From assembly GCA_022560025.1 (NCBI GenBank), contig JAFISE010000316.1:1-16506 (forward strand): 16,506 bases of DNA, in the 5' to 3' direction. Numbering within the stretch: the first letter of the stretch is position 1; the number at the start of each line of letters is the position of its first letter. Below, in pieces: positions 8,051-16,506 of the stretch. The position numbers were made by a program, and so were the translations under genes. Below the pieces are notes generated by a model. The model was not told the DNA's origin. It saw nothing but the letters and a program-made list of their open reading frames with translations, and made no database searches. The stretch comes from Stagonosporopsis chrysanthemi (Eukaryota > Ascomycota > Dothideomycetes > Pleosporales > Didymellaceae).

Positions 8051-9275
8051 GGGACCCGGCCACCCGAATCGTCGACACCGAGAGTGAGACCGCTAAAAGA
8101 CGAGCAGTCGAACTCGAGGACGGCATCTTCGTCAGCAAGCGAGACGCCACACTCTCCAGAGAGCGCACGATCTGACCTCCCGGTTTGAGTCTCCCTCATC
8201 AGCGAAAAGCTCCCCGCCGCCAAACAAACCACACCGGCCCACCAAATAGAAGACCTTCAACCAGCAGAAGAGCCCTTGTCGTCCGCATCGGGTCACCAGC
8301 CAGAACCACAGCTATGTAAGAGCGCCTGGTGAAACAGAGGCCAAACCCGCGTCTAACCTCTACCCGCCGACAGTCCCGCCTGGAGGCCGCAGTCATTCTC
8401 ACCCGTCATTTCGGTCAGTCACTCCGCCGCAGCTGCCTCGTCGACCGAGAACACTCCAACTTCGGCTCAGACAAACGCAACACCCGCGGCGCAGCCACCT
8501 CCGAGACCAAAGAAACGAGGCAGAAAAGGGAAGCATGGCACCAGGCTCGACAAGTCAGTGGCACCAGAGGCTTTAAGCTCCGCGCACACGACCGCTGCCC
8601 GGTCCACGGTGGCCGGAGAACGCGACGCGTCTCCTGATCTTTCGCGACGATGCCAGAATCACCGAGCGAGAAACACATTCCGGCCGAGCAGCAACAATCA
8701 AGCGCGAACGTGCCGCCCTTCCTTCACACAAATGAATCCTTCTGAGCAGATCGGCTCTTTTCTCGTCGCAGGACCCGCAAAATGGGACGCGAACGAACAC
8801 ACGCTCCCTTAGCCGTCCCCGAATAGGCAACCGGAACCCTGCGCCAATGGGTATCCGACCCAATCCCCAAGAACGAGATCATATGGGCTCTCAAGCGTCA
8901 ATCCAGTAGCGCCGATTACGACGCCCACGTCCGGCCAAAGGCAAGAAATGGGTCCCGACATAAGATCCCGCTTTTTCCGAGGCACGGCATGATTAGCTTC
9001 CGTTCTCAAAGCGCCGCCCGCTTGCTAGAGGGTTCGGCCAGGCACACCACCAAGATAACGCAGAGGACAGCATCGCCTCAAGCTTTGACCCAGAGGAGTG
9101 AGCTCCTCGCCAGTCCTTGGACGACAATGATCCAAAACCTTGCGTGAGCGAGCCGCCACTTGTGAACCATGTGCATGGGATTGTGAGCTCTTCATCTCAT
9201 AAACCACAGAACAATGCGAAACACCTTGCACTGAGTGTAGAGAGCTTTTTCACCCTAGGACTTGCTTCACTCTAG
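8051..9275 (+). pseudogene. Gypsy gag remnant
   Basis: Three consecutive frames make up one Gag-like protein. The first (8051 to about 8808) is interrupted only by TGA, TGA and TAA and is serine/proline-rich, with a basic AT-hook-like segment RPKKRGRKGKHG near 8502-8535. It ends in FLVAGPAKWDANEHT, typical of fungal gypsy Gag. The second (about 8809-8936) has LRQWVSDPIPKNEIIWALKR. The third (8937-9275) has KGKKWVPT, then an acidic, histidine-containing tail with SFDPEE and PPLVNHVHGIVSSSS, ending at a TAG. Gag forms the particle that packages element RNA. No CCHC zinc knuckle is visible. Identification rests on context with the pol remnant plus these motifs. Confidence 0.6.
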
Positions 9276-9900
9276 TACCCGACGACCCCAAGATCCGTGC
9301 AGCTTTCGACCAACTACAATCACTTTAAGACAATCCTGTTTTCTGCTGCCGAAGTGGACACATCGGGCCGGGGCATCGGTATTGTGTGGTATCATGTCAA
9401 GCGAGACCCAAAACCAAGCATGAAATACCGCGACGTTGCAGCTGGGTGGGTACGATAATGATGCCAGTAATTGGACTTTTTCGCTTAAGAGAGTCAAAAC
9501 ATTTCCGAAAGCCTCCATTGAGTCCATATTGTTCGCCAGCAAGGTCCTCGCTCCAGCTGAGTTACGATGGCTGGGGTGGCATGGACGGTTCGCAAAGCCA
9601 AGCACTTGGTTGATGGTGCGCCAAAAACCTACATCTTCACAAATCACTGCAGTCACAGCGATCGCCCGCCAGAAGACCGTCTCCAATACAGAGCCTCTGG
9701 ACAGCTGCAATCTCGATTTACAGCGCGCTTCTATGTTCCTGCAGCACTTCGACCTGGACGTCCGCTATCGTCCTGGCCGATTGCATTTGGTGCCCGAAGA
9801 GTTTTCCGCTTGCTCGAGCAGCAGCACACTGCGCACCTGATCGATTCAGGATACATTGACAGCCACAAGGTCAACGATGCGTTCAAACCCACCTCCCCCA
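9276..9900 (+). pseudogene. Gypsy RNase H remnant
   Basis: The segment begins with VPDDPKIRAAFDQLQS, like the connection between reverse transcriptase and RNase H. Next comes ASGRGIGIVWYH-like sequence near 9360 (in the form TSGRGIGIVWYHVKRDPKP), then across frames ASKVLAPAELR, GVAWTVRKAKHLVDGAPKTY (with FTNH for the usual FTDH), and RASMFLQHFDLDVRYRPGRL followed by HLVPEE. The last block is a hallmark of the Ty3/gypsy RNase H C-terminus. At least three frameshifts are needed. The following spacer (LLEQQHTAHLIDSGYIDSHK) runs to about 9870. There is no YxDD reverse transcriptase motif upstream. Confidence 0.8.
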
Positions 9901-10599
9901 CCACAACCCACCACAACGATCTTGGACGGCACTTGACCAGCTTTGGGTCCGCATTCTTCCTGCCTGAAGGTGCGTATTGCCCACCTGATAGAAGTACTGC
10001 CTGCTGTCAACGTGCTCGCACAACTTGCTAGCCGCAAGCTCGAACTGCTCAGCCGGCTAGTCTCTTGACGAACGCCATGGCTGATGCTGCTGCCGTCTAC
10101 CGTAACGACCGAGCTAGAGTCCGGCACAGAGAAGTTGCATCTCAGTCGCGGCATCCTCGTCATCAGCGCAGGCAGTTGCCCGCCCGTGACGGTCGGCGTC
10201 ATCCTCGCGCCCCTCGCGCCCCTCACGCCAGGCGAGAAGGTCGTCCACTCTTGCAAAGAGGCGATTCGGGGCTCATCTGTGTCATTTTCACCGCCCTGAT
10301 CCACGCACGATCGCCGCCCTAGGCGACGCGCTCAGCAGAATCGAGTCGCTTGACGTGCCGGAACCTGATAAGTCGCCGAACATCCTCGGCAACCTATCAA
10401 GGGTTGTTCACGCGATCCTGGTTCAAATTTTTGATCCTTCCATTAAAATGGCAGCTGGTCACGGCTCATGAAGACGGTCCCATGTGGGCGCCAGTTCTAG
10501 ACATTTGAGTCAGCGCCTTTGAACCATTCGAGCTGATCGCCAGAACAGAGGCCGATGCAGAGGCCGATCGTGTCCACCGCCCGCTGACAAGGGCTCTAT

Positions 10600-11661
10600 T
10601 TTCTGGGAAAGGATGGCATCATTTACTATTGTGACAGAGTTGACGGAGCTAAGCGGCTCTGCGTGCCGAAGGCCTTCGCACCCGAGATTTTCAAAGAAGC
10701 CCACGGCGAACATTTTCTACCAAGCCTTTCATCGGACGTAAGCCAGGACACGCAAGTTCCTCGTCATCAGGCGGCTAATGAAGATGCTGCGTAGTTACAT
10801 CCTGCATTGCCCAGACGAAGCCGCAAGCTCCCGCATGGCGACTTGCAGCCCATTCACCACAGTGCTCGTCCCTTCGAGGTGGTCTGCATTGATTTGGCCA
10901 CGCATCTGCCTGAGACTCGCTCCATAAAAAACACTCTGATGACAAAAATTTGCCATGCCAGCAAAATGGTGGATTTGGTTGCCGGCTGCGACGGCTGGTC
11001 GTCTGCCTTGTGGTTCTTGTTGAGCGTCTCATTGGCCTCTGCCGCATCTCTTTCCCGCTTCATTTTCTAGTCTGAGAGAACGAACCAAGTGGTGGTCTTC
11101 GCTCTTCGCCTTTTCGTCATTGAGGTCCCTGAACTTGACTGGAACGAAGCATGACCGCATTTACGATTTGTACTTCATACGAGCGTCAATGCCTCTACCC
11201 AGGTCAGCCTAGCTGAAAACATTTTTTATTTCAACTCATACTTAGGCCCGAATCGCCTCAAACACTCTGGAACCTTGTCTCGCAAGGAGTATGATGAGCT
11301 TCACCTCTATTTCTATGGCAAAGCCAAAAAGTGCAGCCGATTCGCCCGCGTGAGCCAAGATCTCTGGTAAGATGACCATCATCAACCGGTCTCCTTGCGC
11401 CCTGGTGACATAGTTTCTCCCCAGATTCACCACGGCTACAAGTTGCAAGGCAGCTTCAGCCGCAATTTGGATTGGCAATATGGAGGACCATCAGAGGTTG
11501 TTCACTGCTTCGGCAAGAATGCGTACAGGTTCAAGCTTCCAGCCGGGATGAAAATGCATGGCATCGTCAATGTCCAGCAGCTGATACCGCTCTCTGAGGG
11601 CGAGGATCCTTACAATCACGACTACTCGACCAGAACCCGCCTGGTGACTGCCGACTGAGGA
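10600..11661 (+). pseudogene. Gypsy integrase remnant, core deleted
   Basis: The zinc-binding part is recognisable as DGIIYYCDRVDGAKRLCVPK, then EAHGEHF and, in another frame, MLRSYILHCPD; two His and one Cys are seen but the second Cys is not. The catalytic core starts at FEVVCIDLATHLPE with the first Asp at 10891-10893. SERTNQVVV carries the terminal Glu at 11074-11076. Only 61 residues separate them, and the middle Asp block (SDRDPxF type) is absent, so the D-D-E core is internally deleted. Beyond it ELDWNEA and TSVNASTQVSLAE fit the end of the core. The frame 11395-11658 carries the GPY/F-like module, PGDIVSPQIH and YGGPSEVVHCFGKNAYRFKL, then MHGIVNVQQLIPL. It cannot be active. Confidence 0.85.
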
Positions 11662-11670
11662 AAGTATCAT

Positions 11671-12344
11671 TTGCAGCGCATCGATTCTACCTTTCAACGT
11701 CGCATGAATGAAAAAATGAGAACATTCGAGTACTTGGTCAACGGTCAGCCGCATTCCCACATCTCATGGTTATCTGCCGCCGAGCTGAGGTATACAAAGG
11801 ACTGGAGACAGACTTCGACACCGAGTTCCCTATTACAGTCTAAGAGAAGAGGCTCCAGCGTCGCATCCAAGCGAGAGCCCAGAGATGGAAAGTCAAAGAC
11901 GTGAGCCAAGCGGATGTTCAGCCGGATGTCACGGCGAGCTTGGAGTCCATCGCTTCATGCCTTTCCAACCCGTCGAGGAGAACCGCATTCGTCGACGACG
12001 CACCAGACCAGTCCCCGAGCCCGGTCGGGGTGCAGCAACCAAGCAGCCGGGAGCCAAGTGACTCAAGAAGCGCCGCACCAACAAGGAACGGTCGGACACG
12101 AAATCAAGCGACGGAACGCAGCTCCGGTCGAACCCCGGCTCCCGCACGAACAAGTCGAGGATGGACAATAGAAGAACCGCGAACGGCTTACATGACAGCA
12201 GCGGTAGGGCAGGTTGTTTCGCTTGATGATGCGTCACCAGAATACACATATCGCGGGCATGCCCTGAAAGGCGTCCCAGCCGGGATGAACCTGAGAAGTC
12301 GACCCATCCCAGGCAGGGACGCGTATACACAACTTTACATCTGA
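11671..12344 (+). pseudogene. Chromodomain-like segment and integrase tail
   Basis: After the GPY/F module the frame at 11671-11904 contains MRTFEYLVNGQPHSHISWLS followed by AAEL. This matches the YLVKWxGxPxxxxSWxxxxxL pattern of the chromodomain, with a few residues lost. Chromodomains steer such elements to heterochromatin. The next frame (11901-12344) is a 147-codon Ser/Pro/Arg-rich, probably disordered tail ending at a TGA, with a more patterned end (YTYRGHALKGVPAGMNLRSR). The two frames overlap by four bases, so a frameshift probably separates parts of one polyprotein. Confidence 0.5.
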
Positions 12345-12780
12345 TCCGATTCTTGGCGTTAGGGTGCATTCTTATCTATTTCCAGAGGCGTACCTGGCAA
12401 TTTATAGGTACTTCATGCTAGCAAACAAACCACCATTTTCTCAGATTTCGAATCGGACCATCAAAATTGCCAGCGCATCCAAGAGAACAACGGTCTCGAA
12501 GCAGCCAGGACGATGACATCGCCATTCTCCAGTGCGCCTCGCAATCTCCAGACGTCAGCGGGATGAGTGGCACCTCTCACGTCTCTTTCACCTAAGTTTT
12601 AATATCTTGCGCCGCGCCGCACCTGATGGCAGCAACCCCAACGCATTCATATCTCCACTTCTCTGCCATCCGTCTTTATCACAGCTTCTCGTCTTTTCCA
12701 ACTGCACTGCGCTGCAGCACCCATTCAAGCAAACGCTGCCACACACGGACAACAAACGCTGCCACACGCGAACTACGACG
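12345..12780 (+). promoter_or_regulatory. Leader-like region with a 15-bp direct repeat
   Basis: No gene is supported. From about 12590 the sequence becomes rich in C and T, like a fungal promoter or 5' UTR, and leads to the ATG at 12781. CAAACGCTGCCACAC occurs twice (12730-12744 and 12753-12767) with 8 bp between. The part before 12590 may contain the 3' end of the gypsy remnant, but neither a polypurine tract nor an LTR is clear. Confidence 0.35.
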
Positions 12781-13819
12781 ATGGCATCCGACGAATTGAC
12801 TTTGCCCCCAAATGCCAGCGCAGGTCTCAAACACGTCGACTGCCACTCTGGCCGTAAAATTTTTGGGCGACAAGGTACACACAGACAGCTTTCAGCGCCA
12901 CAGTCAGAGGAAAACTGGCCCATTGATAGCAGCTCGCTCCGGCTGAGACAGTTAAGTTCTTTCAGCATCGCGACTGTCTAAGTCCAAAGCACGCACCGTG
13001 AGCACCGCCTTCTAGTCCTTGGTTATGCCAGTACCAACCCTCAGTCAGATGCGTAAGCATCCCGGCAACGCAAAGATGAAGCAATTCCGCCGAAAACCCA
13101 TCTCATGTTGCTTGCCGGAGGGAACAAGTAAAGCGCTACCTTGCTTCTTTACAGCACTCATACTCTGCCTACAACACACCTGGTCATAGAGGGCGGTAGC
13201 GCCAGCAACACGCGTTGGTGCAGGTTCAACCCGCACCGCGACGCGCCTGTTGCTAGAATGATCATCTTTCTCCCTAGTGAGACGTCATGTTGTCCATTCT
13301 GCGACAACGGCTCCAAGGACTTGAAGCCTACCGATTGGACTTAGCCAAAGTGATGATCGTGGCAAAGGTCCATACGGACTTCAGAGATGATGTCAACGGC
13401 GTTCTTCAGTACATGGGACAATAGCTGAAAACGAGGTCAAAAGTTGGACAGACGTATGCCTATCAAGAGCCAGCCATGATTGGTATTGACAAGGTCCCGA
13501 AAGCCAAGTTCTTTGGTCAGGCTTTTCTCAAGTCCTCGCCACCGACACTGAAGGCACTTTCGTCTACGGCTTTTGCGCGAAGCAGCTGCCATCCCCTGTG
13601 CGCCACCAGAAAGCGTAAGTAGACCAACCCAGAGAAGGGCGATGCAGAGCCCGAACCAAAGAGGACACAATCTGCTCCTGATACAGCCAATCAGCTCAAT
13701 TGCCAGCGTGCTCTAAAGTCTCAGCCCGCCGAGATAACTCTGGCTGAGGAAATCGTCGCGAGATCAGCGCGTCTTTGCAACAGAGCAAGCACGAAGAGGA
13801 TCAAAGCAAGCCCGTTGAT
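12781..13819 (+). pseudogene. Frameshifted gene of unknown function upstream of the MULE
   Basis: Starting near ATG 12781 (MASDELTLPPNASAG), three plus-strand frames carry successive protein-like blocks. They are TLAVKFLGDKVHTDSFQRHS and KMKQFRRKPI with stops TGA, TAA and TAG; LPTTHLVIEGGSASNTRWCR, NPHRDAPVARMIIFLPSE and CCPFCDNGSKDLKP (13165-13344, a Cys-rich patch CCxxC that could bind a metal); and LAKVMIVAKVHTDFRDDVNG with KAKFFGQAFLKSSP, ending in a charged region (NPEKGDAEPEPKRTQ). The stops again fall where CAG, CGA or CAA would fit. I recognise no family. Its position and strand, ending 17 bp before the MULE start, allow it to be a companion ORF or captured host gene of that element. 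Confidence 0.45.
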
Positions 13820-13836
13820 TCACTTTGCATCCTAGC

Positions 13837-15498
13837 ATGGAGGATATAGCCTCCCCTCCAGATCTATTCTACAGCTCATATGAAGAAGCGTATGACGCGC
13901 TCAAGACCCATGGCATGCAGCATGGTTATGGCTTCGTCCTCAAGCGGAGTTGGCCTCACCATGCGGCTGTCAAGACACGCTATTACTATCACTGCGATCG
14001 TTTTAGGCACAACTACTAGTCGACTGCAAGGCTTCTCAGCACAAGCACACGCTCTATTGGGTGTCCTTTTAAGCTTGTCATCTTCAGAACAAAGCACAGC
14101 AATCAATGGAAGCTAGAAGTACAAAACAAGGACCACAACCATCCTCGGTCGATCAACTCGAGCGCGCACAATGTCTACCGCAGGCGTACACCAGCACAGA
14201 AGGAAGTGATAAAATCAATGACCCATGCTGGCGTGCGACCCATGCAGATACTGGCTGCCATCCAAAGAGAGGATCAAGACACACTTATTTCTGCCACCGA
14301 TATCCGCAGCGAGAGGAAGGCTATCAGGGAGAAGCATCTCAACGGAAGAAGCCCGGTGGAGACACTGCTAGACGACTTGTCCTCAACAAACTGGATCTTT
14401 ACCCCGAAGAAGGATAACAATAATTGCATCCAAAACCACTTCTTCGCCCATCAGAAGCAGGTTGAGCTTCTGCTGGCAAACCCTGACGTCCTACTGATGG
14501 ACTGCACATATCGAACTAACAAGTACAAACTCCCTCTACTGCACATACTCGGCTGCACTAATCTGCAGACGTTCTTCTCTGCAGGCTTCTGCTTTCTCAG
14601 CAATGAGACACATTCAGATTACTATTGGGCGATCGCAAATTTTCTGCGCAAGACCGGCGTGCAACAACCGCGTGTTTTCATTAGCGACCAGGAAGAAGCA
14701 TTGAAGATGTCAGCGCGCTCGCTGCTTCCTAGGGTTCCTCAGCTTTTGTGCGTATGGCATATCAACAAGAACGTTCAGACGAAAGCGCAACAGATCTGGC
14801 GAGACGCCGATGGCGTAACAAAAGAAGAGAAGCAGAGGATCACTGCACAAAGGACTTTGTTTGTAAAGCGTTAGACTAAGGTACGCTAACTCTTAACGCT
14901 TAGAGCACTTTAGAGCAGCCCTTTTACAGTTTAAATAACTTTTAGCTAATTAGAGCAGCTTGTCTACGCAAAGAAGCTGACAGAATTCTAGTTTAAATAG
15001 AACAATCTGCTTAAAGACTATAGTCACCAGCCAGAGCTTTGCAGGTACCTGCAAGAAAACTAATACACAACACGCGCAGAGTGGGCAGCAGCCTAGACCT
15101 CCTATCACTGACACTACAACACAACCACAAGTTCACCTGTTAAGAGAATGCACAAGGTCCTAAAGGACTATCTTATAACTGCAACAGGTGACTTGCTTCG
15201 TGTCGTTGGCAGGATCAATCAGATGGTCGTAAGTCAATACAACAAGTATAAAAAAGACCTTGCTTCTTCTAGACACAGCACCAAGTTTTAGCACAAGTTT
15301 GAGTCTATGCCCTTCTTGCCTCCTAGAATCCACAATGTCCTCACACCACCTGCTATTGAGCGCATCAGGCAACAAGACTTGCTGCGCCAGAAAGAGCAAC
15401 GACAGCGTTGTGGTGGGCATCCTTGTACGGGCCTCTTTGAGAAAACAAACGGTCTCCTATGCTGCTATATGCTGCACACTAGAGGAGTCTGTGGCTGA
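13837..15498 (+). pseudogene. Mutator-like (MULE) transposase
   Basis: A single frame runs from ATG 13837 to TGA 15496-15498 (553 codons), with stops but no frameshift. An N-terminal FAR1-type zinc region has Cys at 13993 and 14062 and His-Asn-His at 14134-14142. The MULE transposase domain follows: first catalytic Asp in LLMDCTYRTNKYKLPLLHIL (Asp at 14500), second in VFISDQEEALKMS (Asp at 14686), then the LLCVWHINKNV motif (Cys 14749, His 14758). The third acidic residue should lie in a block like SxVEGxH, but here it reads SPVKRMHKVLKDYL, with Lys at 15142. A SWIM-like zinc finger (CTGLFEKTNGLLCCYM, from 15424) is near the end. Stops lie at 14017, 14872, 14887, 14911, 14932, 14947, 14989, 14998, 15061, 15094, 15109 and 15289. 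The element is dead. The family is clear; terminal inverted repeats were not found. Confidence 0.9.
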
Positions 15499-15781
15499 CG
15501 TTGAAGGTCGGCGGTCTCAACCTGTTCTACATCAGTACAATGATATGATGTCAGCTACTAACTTTCTGGCAGAGACGGGGCAGGAGGAGGATCCTACAGA
15601 GCTGGCAAAGGCGCGGAACATGGCTCTTGCCACGCAAGGACTCTTCGCTTCCTGCACACTAACTATGGCCTGGAACTATCATTTTGGAGACATAGAGGCT
15701 TTATATGCTGAAAGATTTGCACAGGTTGATGCTCAAGATGCAATTGTTGAGCCTGAGGTCATATGTAACCACGTGGCATAG
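15494..15781 (+). CDS. Short open frame after the MULE, unknown
   Basis: This frame is shifted by one base from the MULE frame and open without a stop to a TAG at 15779-15781. It reads VADVEGRRSQPVLHQYNDMM, ATNFLAETGQEEDPTELAKA, ASCTLTMAWNYHFGDIEALY and ends VEPEVICNHVA. The composition looks like real protein. It may be the frameshifted C-terminal end of the MULE protein or a fragment of another gene with its start lost; there is no obvious ATG of its own before 15546. The absence of stops contrasts with the stop-filled stretch upstream. I cannot assign a function. Confidence 0.35.
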   Translation, partial: ADVEGRRSQPVLHQYNDMMSATNFLAETGQEEDPTELAKARNMALATQGLFASCTLTMAWNYHFGDIEALYAERFAQVDAQDAIVEPEVICNHVA

Positions 15782-16280
15782 ATCACATGATATTCTATTG
15801 TAGCAGGCACTGCCCGGTGTGGGCAAGTGCACTTACCTCTGAGCTGCGAGCTCCTGTACACGATCATGAGAACATGACAACACGACAACAGATAGCAATA
15901 CAAGCGTTGACCCGCAGCACCCACTTGACACTGCTTACGCAGTTACATCATATCTACACGGCGGCCCAAACGGGCTGCAGCAGTGGCAGCTCCAGAAGCC
16001 TGGAAAGACCTTGGACCACGGAAGAGACGACGGTGTGAGTAGACAATAGGCCCAGCAACAGGCATATTCCAAACGCAGTGTCCCTTCACATGCACCTATG
16101 TTCGGATGAATAGAATAACTGTAATCTACATGACGCTAGTAAAGATCGAGCTAGCGTTGGAGACAAATCTCAGCAGCCATGAAGCTATTTACACCGCATC
16201 ACAGGTATTTTACACGGCTCTCCTGTGTCTTTTAAACGATAGATAAACTAGCCAATAAGATAATAGTTAGTCATCTAGTT
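15782..16280. other. No supported gene
   Basis: Short frames only. The sequence becomes AT-rich from about 16120 and passes into the pyrimidine tract. It could hold the 3' end of the MULE, but no repeat matching a 5' counterpart was recognised. Confidence 0.4.
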
Positions 16281-16440
16281 ACTCCTCCTTCTACATATAT
16301 CGTCATCTCTCCTCCGCCTCTCCGCCTCTCCGCTCCTCATCTCCATCCATTTCATCTCTATCCATCTCATCTCCATCCATCTCATCTCATCTCGCCATCT
16401 CCTTCTCCTGTGCCCCCCCCCCCCCCCCCCCCCCTCTCTT
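16281..16440 (+). repeat. Pyrimidine-rich tandem repeats
   Basis: About 160 nt are almost purely C and T apart from scattered A and G. Visible units are TCCGCCTC twice plus a variant (16313-16336), then a 15-bp unit CTCATCTCCATCCAT at 16336-16350, one diverged copy at 16351-16365 and an exact copy at 16366-16380, then CTCAT repeats. This is simple-sequence DNA, likely variable in length. Confidence 0.85.
16413..16434 (+). repeat. Homopolymer of 22 C
   Basis: An uninterrupted run of 22 C (22 G on the other strand) directly follows the pyrimidine repeats. It can form G-quadruplex or i-motif structure. The exact length is prone to sequencing error. Confidence 0.9.
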
Positions 16441-16506
16441 TTGCGCCCCCGAGCGTAAACAAGTTGGAGTTTGTTTTATTTTATCATAAAAAAGAGTCAC
16501 GTCGGA

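Larger units (their letters stand above)
8051..12344 (+). mobile_element. Ty3/gypsy retrotransposon remnant, chromovirus type
   Basis: Plus-strand remnants occur in the order gag, RNase H, integrase, GPY/F-like module, chromodomain-like segment and tail. This is the Ty3/gypsy order (integrase after RNase H), and the chromodomain fits the chromovirus lineage common in fungi. Protease and reverse transcriptase are not detectable: only about 60 bp separate the end of gag from the RNase H region. No LTR pair could be recognised, so the boundaries given are those of coding similarity. The internal region of 4.3 kb is short for a family whose complete internal region usually exceeds 5 kb. Confidence 0.8.

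Noticed and set aside
9267..9710. 147-codon minus frame
   Set aside because: It is the antisense shadow of the gypsy RNase H remnant on the plus strand.
9846..10304. 152-codon minus frame
   Set aside because: It lies antisense within the gypsy pol spacer, with Ser/Thr/Arg composition typical of a shadow frame.
10415..10440. GGTTCAAATTTTT as a tRNA B-box
   Set aside because: It lacks the conserved CC after the loop, and no A-box or cloverleaf is present around it.
11929..12369. 146-codon minus frame
   Set aside because: It is antisense to the plus-strand tail of the gypsy polyprotein, which has better context.
12532..12780. N-terminal extension of the frame leading to ATG 12781
   Set aside because: C/T-rich with a direct repeat, like a leader; the translation is not protein-like, so 12781 was preferred as start.
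8051..15498. A novel multi-gene defence or biosynthetic system
   Set aside because: The coding units are transposon parts and pseudogenes with stops and frameshifts; no set of intact co-oriented genes remains.
16281..16440. CRISPR-like or telomere-like array
   Set aside because: The units are short, degenerate pyrimidine repeats without spacers, and do not match the TTAGGG telomere repeat.

Overview
The window looks like an accessory, repeat-rich region of a filamentous ascomycete genome (Pezizomycotina; Dothideomycetes would fit, but I cannot place the species). The main support is short spliceosomal introns (51-102 nt) with GT...AG ends and CTAAC/CTRAY-like branch sites, a 14-3-3 copy of fungal type, a HET-domain remnant, and Ty1/copia, Ty3/gypsy and Mutator-like (MULE) remnants. 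I see no bacterial operons, tRNA, rRNA or CRISPR. Almost every recognisable coding stretch is broken. Many in-frame stops sit where CAA, CAG, CGA or TGG would fit the reading, which is the pattern of C-to-T and G-to-A transitions expected from repeat-induced point mutation (RIP). That interpretation is inference.

Layout: 1-407 is the 3' end of a copia polyprotein followed by a probable LTR. 763-1022 is a frameshifted HET-domain fragment. 1740-2290 is promoter/UTR-like. 2540-3019 is a decayed minus-strand gene of unknown function. 3440-4760 holds inverted and direct repeats and a basic protein fragment. 4762-6039 (minus) is a decayed 14-3-3 gene whose eight-exon structure, including exons of 8, 12, 12 and 20 nt, can still be read. 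Divergent from it, 6420-7363 is the longest intact gene candidate, of unknown function, with one likely intron. 7253-7976 (minus) is another decayed gene with an AT-hook-like segment.

8051-12344 is a Ty3/gypsy chromovirus-type remnant. It has gag, then RNase H, integrase, a GPY/F-like module, a chromodomain-like segment and a Ser/Arg-rich tail. Protease and reverse transcriptase are missing and the integrase core is internally deleted. 12781-13819 is a frameshifted pseudogene of unknown function lying directly upstream of a MULE transposase (13837-15498). The MULE keeps one reading frame end to end but has stops crowded into about 240 bp. 15494-15781 is a short open frame of unknown origin. 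The window ends in a pyrimidine-rich tandem repeat and a run of 22 C.

Functionally this is a nest of dead mobile elements around degenerated duplicates of host-like genes, not a working pathway. The observations most worth following are the microexon-rich 14-3-3 copy and its intact divergent neighbour, the MULE with its possible cargo pseudogene, and the uneven decay from module to module.
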